Shown: in pieces, positions 45,272-53,543 of the stretch | Layout of the letters: every line of letters starts with the position of its first letter | Numbering within the stretch: position 1 is the stretch's first letter | DNA from: CAYPFY01 sp964410105 | Lineage (GTDB): Bacteria > Bacteroidota > Ignavibacteria > UBA10030 > SZUA-254 | Length of the DNA: 64,000 bases | Direction: 5' to 3' | NCBI GenBank assembly: GCA_964410105.1 | Contig: CAYPFY010000004.1 | Location: forward strand, 1-64,000 | Position numbers and translations under genes: made by a program | Notes under the pieces: model-generated | The model's database searches: none | Told to the model about the DNA's origin: nothing | Seen by the model: the letters and a program-made list of their open reading frames with translations, nothing else

Positions 45272-48200
45272 AGGACCGACTCGGCGACGTAGGGTTTCTG
45301 GATGAAATCCTTGGCGCCCGCGCGGATGAGATCCAGCTTAAGATTGGGGTCAAAGTAACCGCTCGCGAGGATGGCTTTCACGTTCGAGTTAAGCTTCTTC
45401 ATCTCCTGAAACATTTCCCAGCCCCCCAGTTTCGGCAGGCCCATATCCGACAGTATCACGGAAATTTCCCCGGAATGTTTCCGGTAGAGACTGAGGCCTT
45501 CCTGTCCGTCGCGGGCGGTCAATACCGTATAGCCATGGTCCTCGAGAATGTTTTTCAGCAGGAAGCCGAGCATCTCCTCATCCTCCACAACGAGGACGGT
45601 CTCTGTGCTGGTCCGGGCCGGCTCGGGGGCCGCACCCTCGGGTTCTGCGAGCGGAAGAGGGAAAAACAGGGTGACGGTCGTGCCGGAGCCCGTCGCGCTG
45701 TCGACTTCGATACGGCCGTGGTGGCTCTTGACGACCCCGTAGACGACTGCGAGGCCGAGGCCTGTCCCCTGCCCCGTATCCTTCGTCGTAAAGAAGGGCT
45801 CGAAAATGCGCCTCCGCGTCTGTTCGTCCATTCCGATCCCGGTATCATTCACCGAAACGGCGAGGAATGGCGTCGAGCTTTCCGGCGATTTGGCTTCTTC
45901 CGCCGTGACCACCCTCGTCGAGAGAGTGAGCACGCCCCTGCCCGAGCCGCCGGCGGGAAGCATGGCGTCGCGGGCGTTTGCGCATAGGTTAAAAAGCGCG
46001 TGGTGGAGCTGTTCGCTGTCGGCAATAATGTTGGGGGCGGCGGGGGCAAGGTCCGTCCGTATGGTCAGCGTTTGCGGGAAAGTATCGGCAATCGTGCCGG
46101 AAAGTTCCCTGATCATGGCATTAACGTCGACGAACTTGAAGGCGGGGTCGGATTTACGGGCAAACGTAAGAAGCTCTTTCACGAGATGGGAGCCCCGCTC
46201 GACGGCGTGTTTAATTGCGTCGATGCACTGCGCAGCCCTCGTGCGATCGGAGCCGTTCGATTCGAGAAGCGTGGCGTATCCGAGCACGATGCCGAGAATG
46301 TTGTTGAAATCATGGGCGATTCCGCCGGCGAGAGTGCCTATCCCCTCCAGCTTCTGCGCCTGGCGGAGCTGTTCCTCAAGACGTTTCCGCTGAGTTATGT
46401 CGCGAAGGTACGCACGGATCGAGAGGATCCTCCCGTCCGCGTCGCGGACGGTGGTCGCATTCTCTAGGACGATTCGTGGCTGGCCGTCCTTCCGCTTCAC
46501 CACAAATTCGAAGTCGGTGACGGACCCCTGCGAATGGATTTCGGAGATGAAACGGTCCCGGTCCTCCGGATGCTGGTAGAGACTCCGGACATCGGAAACC
46601 TTCATCAGTTCGTCCCGGGAGGAGTATCCGAGGAGTTCAACGCCCGCGGTGTTGACGTCGATCAGGGTGCCCTCCGGCGTCGTGATGAGAATGCCGTCTT
46701 CGGATTCCTCAAAAAGCGTCCGGTATTTCGACTCGGACTGCCGGACGGCCTCCTCGTCCTGCTTATGTTCGATCGCCCGGGCGACATGGGAGGAGACAAA
46801 CTCCAAGATATTCTGTTCTCGCTGTCCGAAGGCCGATGGGTTCGAATAATGTTGCACGACCATCACCCCGATGGTTTTCGTCCGGCCGACCAGAGGAACG
46901 CCGAGCCAGATCGGAGAAGGAGCGCCCACGAGCGCCGCCTCATCGCGGCGGATGAGTTCCGCAAGCACCTTTTCATCGCAGAGGAGCGTTTTTCCGGTCC
47001 GGAGCACGTAGGCCGTGAGGCCGCGTCCGGGCGGGGACGGGGGAGAGGGGACGTCCACCTCGTCGACAAAATACGGAAACGAAAGCAGATCCTTCTCCCT
47101 GTCATAGAGGGCGATATAAAAATTACTCGCCTCCATCAGGCCCCCGATTATGGAATGAATTGAGGCGAAGAACTTGGGCATATCGTCGCTGGAGCTTGTC
47201 TCCTCGGCGATTCGATACAGGGCCGCCTCCAGTTCCTCTGCATTCTTGAGCGTTGTGATTTCCCGCGAACTTCCGACGATGCCGGTGATTTCCCCCTTCT
47301 CGGACCGGATGGGGACTTTGGTGGTCAGGAACCACCGTGCTGTCCCGCCCTGAGACGGGAACTTTTCCACCTTCCCCAGGATGGGCCGGCCGGACTGGAC
47401 GATGGACCGGTCATCGGCGAGCGATTCTTCGGGGGAGGGCCTGAAATCGGCGTCCGTCTTCCCGATCGCGTCGAAAACATCCCTGGCCCCGAGGAGTTCC
47501 GCCTGCGCCTTATTGATCCGGGTAAACCGGGAGCGTGTATCCTTGTAGAAAATCGGATCCGGGATATTATCCATGAGCGTGTGCCAGAGCTCGGTTTCGA
47601 CCCGCAGGGCCTCCTCCGCCCTCTTGCGTTCTGTGACATCGATGGCGGTGCCGAAGATGCGCTCGATCGCGCCCGTAGAATCCCGCAGCGGGATATAATT
47701 GGCATGCCAGATCACCCCCCGGAATTCCACTTCAAAAGTTTGCGTCGCCCCTGAAAGAGCGGTGCGGAACGCGTCGATCAGTACGGGGAATTCCTGGAGG
47801 GAGAAAATCGATTGGCCGGCGAGCTGGTCGGGACGGAGCCCCGTCTTCTCGAGCCCTTTACCCCGCACGAGAAGAAAGGTCCCGTCCGGCGCAATCTCCC
47901 AGGCGATGATATTGATATTATCGAGCGTGAGCTCGAGTCTTTCTGTCGATTCCCGGAGCCTCTCTTCCGACTTCTTCCTCTCGGTGATGTCGCGTCCCGA
48001 CACCGCAATGCCAAGGGGGCGCCCCTCGTCGTCCCGGACCATCGTCGTCCAGATTTCGATGGGGAATTCTGTCCCGTCTTTGCGACGGTTCGTGATTTCC
48101 CCTTTCCATCCGCCGGTCAGCGTCGCCCTCCGGATTTCGGCAAAAACATCGGGCGTTGTGGACGGAACCCGGAGGATGTCGATATTTCTTCCGATGAGCT

Positions 48201-48693
48201 CTTCCTCGGTGTATCCATAAATCTCGCAGAACGCGGGATTGACGAACAGGATCGTGTCGGCAAGGTCGTTCAGGCAGAATGCGTCGCGGGTGCTCGTCAG
48301 GGCCGTGGCGAGGAGGCGCATCCTGTTTTCAACGTCCCGGGATTCGGTGAGGTCCCGGGCGATGAGGATCATCCGGTCCTCGCCGGCCGGGAGAACGCCG
48401 TGAAGGCTGACGGCGAAGGACGGGCCGAGGGGTTGCAGGAGGCGGGTCTCGGTGCCGGGGGGAAGGGGCGAAAAATCCTTGAAGGCTTTTTGCAGAATCG
48501 AATCGATTCGCGTGCGCTCGTCGGGCTCGACGGCATCGAGGAAGGCCAACCGGCCCTCCCCCGCCCTTTTCCTCCAGGCGGCGTTCGTGTAGCGGAGAAT
48601 GCCGCGGACGTCGATGATGCAGACGAGGTCCGAGATCTCGTCGGCAACTGTCGAAAAAATCGCATGCTCTCGCGTACTGTCCACCGTAGTCAC
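45238..48693 (-). CDS. Hybrid histidine kinase with multiple PAS domains, GAF and receiver
   Basis: A 1151-aa cytoplasmic sensor; no membrane segment is visible. Order: PAS-like domains at about 11-120, 125-240, 247-357 and 363-483, a GAF at about 490-645, a fifth PAS at about 650-770, HisKA with His794 in GGIAHDFNNILG, HATPase (NLCANARDAM, DTGIGMD, GTGLGLAVV) at about 893-1013, and a C-terminal receiver with Asp1083 in ILSDMGLPKLGG. It starts at a GTG (48693). There is no partner regulator beside it; the orphan NtrC-type regulator at 465 and the small receiver at 62932 are candidates. It is convergent with the SpoU gene. The signal may be redox, gas or a ligand, but no cofactor site is obvious. 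Confidence 0.93.
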   Translation of the reverse strand: MTTVDSTREHAIFSTVADEISDLVCIIDVRGILRYTNAAWRKRAGEGRLAFLDAVEPDERTRIDSILQKAFKDFSPLPPGTETRLLQPLGPSFAVSLHGVLPAGEDRMILIARDLTESRDVENRMRLLATALTSTRDAFCLNDLADTILFVNPAFCEIYGYTEEELIGRNIDILRVPSTTPDVFAEIRRATLTGGWKGEITNRRKDGTEFPIEIWTTMVRDDEGRPLGIAVSGRDITERKKSEERLRESTERLELTLDNINIIAWEIAPDGTFLLVRGKGLEKTGLRPDQLAGQSIFSLQEFPVLIDAFRTALSGATQTFEVEFRGVIWHANYIPLRDSTGAIERIFGTAIDVTERKRAEEALRVETELWHTLMDNIPDPIFYKDTRSRFTRINKAQAELLGARDVFDAIGKTDADFRPSPEESLADDRSIVQSGRPILGKVEKFPSQGGTARWFLTTKVPIRSEKGEITGIVGSSREITTLKNAEELEAALYRIAEETSSSDDMPKFFASIHSIIGGLMEASNFYIALYDREKDLLSFPYFVDEVDVPSPPSPPGRGLTAYVLRTGKTLLCDEKVLAELIRRDEAALVGAPSPIWLGVPLVGRTKTIGVMVVQHYSNPSAFGQREQNILEFVSSHVARAIEHKQDEEAVRQSESKYRTLFEESEDGILITTPEGTLIDVNTAGVELLGYSSRDELMKVSDVRSLYQHPEDRDRFISEIHSQGSVTDFEFVVKRKDGQPRIVLENATTVRDADGRILSIRAYLRDITQRKRLEEQLRQAQKLEGIGTLAGGIAHDFNNILGIVLGYATLLESNGSDRTRAAQCIDAIKHAVERGSHLVKELLTFARKSDPAFKFVDVNAMIRELSGTIADTFPQTLTIRTDLAPAAPNIIADSEQLHHALFNLCANARDAMLPAGGSGRGVLTLSTRVVTAEEAKSPESSTPFLAVSVNDTGIGMDEQTRRRIFEPFFTTKDTGQGTGLGLAVVYGVVKSHHGRIEVDSATGSGTTVTLFFPLPLAEPEGAAPEPARTSTETVLVVEDEEMLGFLLKNILEDHGYTVLTARDGQEGLSLYRKHSGEISVILSDMGLPKLGGWEMFQEMKKLNSNVKAILASGYFDPNLKLDLIRAGAKDFIQKPYVAESVLQRIREVIDEG

Positions 48694-48758
48694 CGTCAGA
48701 AAAAGATCAATGTAAGAAACTATTCGGTTTCCGACAAGGGGGAATTGACGGCTCTCAA

Positions 48759-49424
48759 TCAGGGGAGGTCGAAGGCGAGGGTGAAAAACTCCTCTTTTTC
48801 GCGGGTATGGATGCGGATGACCCCGGCGCGGACAAGCTGGACGAGGATACGCGAGGCGCGACGGTCGCTGATATTCACAAGGCGGCCGAACTCCCGTACG
48901 GTTATCCGTTCGTGTTTTTCCAGGTAGCTGAACAGGCGTTTCTGATTCTCGCCGATGGCCACCTTCAGCGGCGGGGCGTCGGGGTTCTCGTCCTGAAGAA
49001 TTTTCACGACTTCGCGGCTGGCCATCACGGTCTTGTCGTTCACGCGGATATAGACCCGGGTATCGTCGGCGCCGTTGGAGCGGTCGTGGTCGCCCAGAAA
49101 GTAATGCGGCTTCGTCCTGCTCTCGGCGATGTAGCAGACGATCACATCGCGGCCGTCGAACGGGACGATATCGATGGCGGGGAGGATCTGGGGATCGGCA
49201 AAATCCTTCCCGGCGATCTCCACGAGCTCGATTTCCGACTTCTCGCTCTCAACGCCGACGATGGATCCGTCATCGTCGACGCCGAAGAGGATGGTCCCCC
49301 CCTTCGTATTGGCGAAGGAGATGATCGTCCTTGCGATTTTCTCCGGGGAGGAGATCCGCCTCTTGAATTCGACGGTAAATCCCTCTCCCTCCCCGATGAG
49401 GAGATTCACGTCATGGAAATTCAT
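48759..49424 (-). CDS. AlbA_2 (Schlafen-like) domain protein with winged helix
   Basis: A 221-aa protein. Residues 1 to about 125 form an AlbA_2 domain (EGFTVEFKRRISSPEKIARTI, then FANTKGGTILFGVDDDG). About 155-215 forms a winged-helix DNA-binding domain (ERITVREFGRLVNISDRRASRILVQLV). It probably binds nucleic acid and acts as a regulator. It is coupled to ruvX by a 4-base overlap and ends 65 bases before the hybrid kinase gene. Target and ligand are unknown. Confidence 0.82.
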   Translation of the reverse strand: MNFHDVNLLIGEGEGFTVEFKRRISSPEKIARTIISFANTKGGTILFGVDDDGSIVGVESEKSEIELVEIAGKDFADPQILPAIDIVPFDGRDVIVCYIAESRTKPHYFLGDHDRSNGADDTRVYIRVNDKTVMASREVVKILQDENPDAPPLKVAIGENQKRLFSYLEKHERITVREFGRLVNISDRRASRILVQLVRAGVIRIHTREKEEFFTLAFDLP

Positions 49425-49846
49425 GGGCGTCGGGGAAGGCTGTCGAGGTATCCCTGGAGGATAAGGGCTGCGGCGGAGGCATCGATCCGGGATTTTTCGC
49501 GGCGGCGCATTTTCGGCACCCCCATGGCGATCATCGTCTCGCGGGCGGTGCTGCTGGTGAACCGTTCGTCCTGGAGCACGACCTGACGACCGGTTTCTTC
49601 CTGGAGGCGTCTCACGAACAGGTCCACGTCGACTGCCGCGCGTCCTTTTTCGCCCTTCAGGGTGAAGGGCATGCCGACGACGATGCGCTCGACATCGTAC
49701 TCATCGGCGAGCCTCCTGATCTCGCCGAAAGCAGCGGGGGAATTCTCGACCACGGTGAGCGGCGTGGCGATCGTGAGCAGGGGGTCGCTGAGGGCGATCC
49801 CGATCCTCCTGGACCCGTAGTCAACGCCGAGGATGCGGGCGGTCAT
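49421..49846 (-). CDS. ruvX: RuvX/YqgF family Holliday junction resolvase-like protein
   Basis: A 141-aa RNase-H-fold protein linked to pre-16S rRNA 5' end processing (its Holliday junction role is debated). The first metal-site Asp9 is in ILGVDYGSRRIGIA, with IVVGMPFTLKGEKG and QDERFTSSTARETM as later conserved segments. The frame extends 22 codons further, but the ATG at 49846 overlaps the HU-like stop in an ATGA and gives the normal family length. It is coupled to both neighbours. Confidence 0.93.
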   Translation of the reverse strand: MTARILGVDYGSRRIGIALSDPLLTIATPLTVVENSPAAFGEIRRLADEYDVERIVVGMPFTLKGEKGRAAVDVDLFVRRLQEETGRQVVLQDERFTSSTARETMIAMGVPKMRRREKSRIDASAAALILQGYLDSLPRRP

Positions 49847-50220
49847 TCCCCATCGCGTCCGAAATTCCCGGCGGGGATGTCTCGCCCGTTCGAGCCGTCC
49901 AGGGGCTGGCAAAGAAAACTCTTGAGAAGCTTGCTCGGTTTGAAGTGAGTCTTGCGGCGTGAGGGGACGAAGATGATTTCGCCCGATTTAGGATTTCTGG
50001 CCTTCGGTTTGGATTTCGTGGGCTTCACCTCGAGAACCCCGAAATCACGGATCTCGATGCGGAGCTCGGGGTCGGCGCTCATCATGATCTCGCGCAGCGC
50101 CGTGAAAACCTGATCGACCCAGATGGCAGCGGTATTCAGATTCTCGTGATTCGCATCGGCGACCCGCCGGACGATATCGCGTTTTGTATACGTTTTCGGG
50201 CGATGATGGTCTGGGCTCAT
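49843..50220 (-). CDS. HU/IHF-family DNA-binding protein
   Basis: A 125-aa histone-like protein. The HU fold is seen in YTKRDIVRRVADAN, RIEIRDFGVLEVKPTK and RNPKSGEIIFVPSRRKTHFKPSKLL, with the DNA-arm proline region replaced by NPKSGE. It is about 30 residues longer than a typical HU because of a C-terminal tail (LDGSNGRDIPAGNFGRDGE) that lacks known motifs. It starts 14 bases after the Rel/Spo gene and overlaps ruvX by 4 bases. Confidence 0.9.
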   Translation of the reverse strand: MSPDHHRPKTYTKRDIVRRVADANHENLNTAAIWVDQVFTALREIMMSADPELRIEIRDFGVLEVKPTKSKPKARNPKSGEIIFVPSRRKTHFKPSKLLKSFLCQPLDGSNGRDIPAGNFGRDGE

Positions 50221-50234
50221 ATTTCCCCCTCACA

Positions 50235-52412
50235 TTATTCGATGAGGCGTTCGGTGCGCGAAACGCCCTTGATTTTTCTCAGTTTTTCGATGATCCGTTC
50301 GAGGTGCTCCTTATTCTTGACCCCGATCATGATCGTCCCTTCGAACATCTTGTCCTTCGTGTCGATCTTCACTCCGCGGATATTCGTGTTCTGATAGGTG
50401 GAGATTGAGTGCGTGATGTCATTGAGCATGCCGGTGCGGTCCTCGCCCGAGAGGCGGATGGCGGCGACGTAATCGGCGCCGTTCATGCTCGGCCAGGATA
50501 CCTCGACGACGCGCTGGGGATCGTGCTGGGAGAGAGTGAGAAAATTCCGGCACGCCTTCATATGAACTTTTATGCCCTCCCCTTTGGTGACGAATCCGGC
50601 GATCTCATCGCCCGGGATCGGGTTGCAGCATTTCGCGTAGCTATGGAGAAAGGCATCGTGCGAGCCAAAGAGGGAAATGCCGCCTGTGATGGTGCGCGCG
50701 GTGGCGATAAATTTGGTAAAAATCCCGGAAGCCGGTTCAACGGGTTCTGAGGCCGCGTGCTTCTGTTTCAGCTCGATTTCCTGAATGACGGCGTCCGGAG
50801 TGATCTCCTCTTTTTGAAGCTTTGTAAAAAACTCCCGGAGATCCGCGATCTTCAGGTCGCGCAGGTATTTTGCCAGCTCGTCATCGTTCAGGTGAATTTT
50901 GAGCTTCTTCGCACGCTTCTCCCATATCTCACGGCCGGCCGCGACCGACTTCCGCTCCTCATCTTTCATCCATTTCCGGACGTGCGATTTCGCCTTGTGG
51001 GTAACAACGAACTGGTCCCAGTCCGCCTTGGGGGTCTGGTTCTTGGACGTAATGATTTCGACCTGGTCGCCGCTGCGGAGCTGGTGGTCAAGGGGAACGA
51101 TGCGGCCGTTGACCTTTGCGCTCAGGCAATGGAAGCCCACGTTGCTGTGCACGGCATAGGCGAAATCGACGGGAGTCGCCCCCTGGGGCAGAATCTTCAG
51201 CTCCCCCTTGGGGGTGAACAGATAAATCTCATCCTGGTAGAGATTCAGTTTGAAACTCTCCATCAACTGCTTGGCCGGGGCCTCCTCGTCGGCGTGCTCA
51301 AAAATCTCCCTCACCCAGGATATCCAGTTTTCCAGCTCCTCGTCGAGCGTTGTCAGATTCTCCTTATAGCGCCAGTGGGCGGCGACGCCTTTCTCGGCGA
51401 TCTCGTGCATGGCCCGGGTGCGGATCTGGACTTCGACCATCTTTCCGTCGGGCCCGACAACGGTGGCGTGGATCGACTGGTAACCGTTCTTCTTCGGGAC
51501 GGAGACATAATTCTTAAACCGCTCGGGGATGGGTATATAGATCGAGGAGAGGATGCCGTACACGGTGAAGCAGTCGTTGGAGTTTTCGGTCTCGAGGACT
51601 ATCCGGACCGCGAAGAGGTCATAAACCTCGTCGAAAGGCTTGTTTCGGGTGACCATCTTGTTATAAATGCTGTAGAGATGCTTCGGTCTCCCTTCGATCT
51701 CGAACTGCATCCCGTCCTCCCTGAGTCGTTTTTCCACCGGCTGGACAAATTTCCTGATATACGTTTCACGTTCCTTGCGCCGCGATTTAAGCTTTCGGGC
51801 TGTATCCTCATAATCCTTGGGGTAGAGATACTTGAATGCCAGGTCTTCGAGTTCCCACTTGATCTTGGCGAGTCCAAAGCGGTGGGCGAAGGGGGCATAG
51901 ATATCGAGAGTTTCCTTGGCGAGGCGGAGCTGGCGTTCTTTCGGAAGGTACTCGAGCGTGCGCATATTATGGAGCCGGTCGGCGAATTTCAGAAGCATGA
52001 CCCGGATATCGTTGACCATGGAGAGGAGCATTTTCCTGTAGCTTTCGGCCTGAGTGACCTCATGGCTGCGGAAAATATCCGATATCTTGGTGGCCCCGTC
52101 GACGATATCTGCAATCGTATCCCCGAACTCCTGCCGGATATCATTGATGGTGAATTCGGTGTCCTCGGCCACGTCATGCATCAGTGCGCTGGCGACCGAG
52201 ACGTCGTCCAGAGGGACCTCGCGGGCGACGACCATCGCAACCTCGTAGGGGTGGTTGAAGAAGGGATCGCCCGATGCCCGGATATCGTTCTTATGGGCTT
52301 CGAGGCTGAATTGGAAGGCCCGGCGGATCAGATCTTCATTGACGGTCCGGAGATTCTTTCTGCACACGGCAAGAAGATCATCGAGCTTCTTCTTATATAG
52401 GCCATCTCTCAC
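50235..52412 (-). CDS. Bifunctional (p)ppGpp synthetase/hydrolase (Rel/Spo)
   Basis: A 725-aa long RSH enzyme that makes and breaks the alarmone (p)ppGpp. The hydrolase domain has His54 (FFNHPYEVAM), His79-Asp80 and Glu83-Asp84 (MHDVAEDT), and DRLHNMRTL, so hydrolysis is likely active. The synthetase domain has EGRPKHLYSIYNKM, RFKNYVSVPKKNGYQSIHATV and EVQIRT, all intact. TGS (IYLFTPKGELKILPQGATP) and C-terminal ACT (GEDRTGMLNDITHSIS) domains follow. It heads the HU, ruvX and AlbA_2 gene set. The gene may be named rel, relA or spoT. Confidence 0.95.
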   Translation of the reverse strand: MRDGLYKKKLDDLLAVCRKNLRTVNEDLIRRAFQFSLEAHKNDIRASGDPFFNHPYEVAMVVAREVPLDDVSVASALMHDVAEDTEFTINDIRQEFGDTIADIVDGATKISDIFRSHEVTQAESYRKMLLSMVNDIRVMLLKFADRLHNMRTLEYLPKERQLRLAKETLDIYAPFAHRFGLAKIKWELEDLAFKYLYPKDYEDTARKLKSRRKERETYIRKFVQPVEKRLREDGMQFEIEGRPKHLYSIYNKMVTRNKPFDEVYDLFAVRIVLETENSNDCFTVYGILSSIYIPIPERFKNYVSVPKKNGYQSIHATVVGPDGKMVEVQIRTRAMHEIAEKGVAAHWRYKENLTTLDEELENWISWVREIFEHADEEAPAKQLMESFKLNLYQDEIYLFTPKGELKILPQGATPVDFAYAVHSNVGFHCLSAKVNGRIVPLDHQLRSGDQVEIITSKNQTPKADWDQFVVTHKAKSHVRKWMKDEERKSVAAGREIWEKRAKKLKIHLNDDELAKYLRDLKIADLREFFTKLQKEEITPDAVIQEIELKQKHAASEPVEPASGIFTKFIATARTITGGISLFGSHDAFLHSYAKCCNPIPGDEIAGFVTKGEGIKVHMKACRNFLTLSQHDPQRVVEVSWPSMNGADYVAAIRLSGEDRTGMLNDITHSISTYQNTNIRGVKIDTKDKMFEGTIMIGVKNKEHLERIIEKLRKIKGVSRTERLIE

Positions 52413-52519
52413 GCTTGCATCCCCCTCGCGTACCGGAGGGTAAGTGCATAAAAAATTTGAACTTGATCTGTACTAAAATATAATGCCGGAGCCGATGAAT
52501 GTCAACTGGGGGCGAGGGG

Positions 52520-53539
52520 TCAGGAGGAGCGTTTCTTTTGCAGATCCTCGAGCATATAGATCTGCCAGAGTTCGCGTCTGCTGGTATGGAGGAAAGGGGT
52601 GAGGGCGAGCTTGCCGGTCGTGCCGATGCTTTTCGCCAGATAGTTCAACTCGGTAAACTTTTCGCTCACATCCGAGTCGAGTCTCGGGGCGAACCCGGTA
52701 GAGCGCATCAGGAGGATGCCCTTGGCCCTGATGGAAAGTTCGACATGGATGCGAATGAAGCAGAGCATATCGGCGATAACCTCGCCGGGGAAGGCGTCCT
52801 GGAGCGAGCGGAAGTAAATGCCGATTTTCGTGGCCGGGACGTTTCCCTTTGTGATGATATTGAGGAGGTCCATATCGGTATCGAGTCCCACGCCGAGCCA
52901 GTCCTGAGTCGCCTGTTCGCTCTGGCGGAAGACGCCCATGATGGTAAGGGGGAGGATGATGAGCAGGAGCAGCGTCGAAAGGAACGGCGGGACGAAGAAA
53001 TGGTTATAGACGGAGTGGACGACGATGGCAATCAAAAGGGAGAGCAGGGCGGAGGGGAGATGGAGCGAGGTTCGTTGTTCGGACAACTTCCCCGCAACGA
53101 TACCGAAGAGGGCGGTTGTCCCCCCGTGCATCACAGCGGTGCCCAGGCCGCGGACGAGCCAGATGAAGGGATTGTGCGTGGAGATGGCCTGCAGGTAATA
53201 GATATTCTCAACGAACGCGAAGCCGGCTCCGACGGCGAACCCATAGATCGCGCTATCGACCATGAACCCCACTTTCCGCGACGTGATCAGGTAGGCGACG
53301 AATGCCGCCTTCAGGGTTTCTTCGATCACCGGGGCGATGTACCTCGAAAAACTCTCGGCGCTGATGGATGTCGAATTGAGCAGCCACGTATTGATGACGA
53401 AGGAGGTCAGCGCCACGACGCATCCCACCCCGATCGTAAGGAGAACCGACCGGAGTCGCAGGAGTTTGAATGTGTCCATCACCACCAGTGCGCCCAGGAA
53501 CAGGAACACCGGGACGAGGGCGAAGAGAATGTTTGTCAC
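52520..53539 (-). CDS. PrsW-family intramembrane metalloprotease
   Basis: A 339-aa membrane protein with about eight hydrophobic segments. The three family motifs are present: PVIEETLKA (Glu73-Glu74), FAFVENIYY (Glu111) and AVMHGGTTALFG (His138). In Bacillus, PrsW makes the first cut in anti-sigma RsiW. It starts 4 bases after the gluzincin/propeller gene, so the two are co-transcribed. It lies about 4 kb from an ECF sigma/anti-sigma pair. The C-terminal 150 residues are soluble and unassigned. The substrate is not known. Confidence 0.85.
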   Translation of the reverse strand: MTNILFALVPVFLFLGALVVMDTFKLLRLRSVLLTIGVGCVVALTSFVINTWLLNSTSISAESFSRYIAPVIEETLKAAFVAYLITSRKVGFMVDSAIYGFAVGAGFAFVENIYYLQAISTHNPFIWLVRGLGTAVMHGGTTALFGIVAGKLSEQRTSLHLPSALLSLLIAIVVHSVYNHFFVPPFLSTLLLLIILPLTIMGVFRQSEQATQDWLGVGLDTDMDLLNIITKGNVPATKIGIYFRSLQDAFPGEVIADMLCFIRIHVELSIRAKGILLMRSTGFAPRLDSDVSEKFTELNYLAKSIGTTGKLALTPFLHTSRRELWQIYMLEDLQKKRSS

Positions 53540-53543
53540 TGCT

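Noticed and set aside
50757..52400. 547-aa plus-strand ORF opposite the Rel/Spo gene
   Set aside because: Antisense shadow with no motif; the minus strand encodes a complete RSH.
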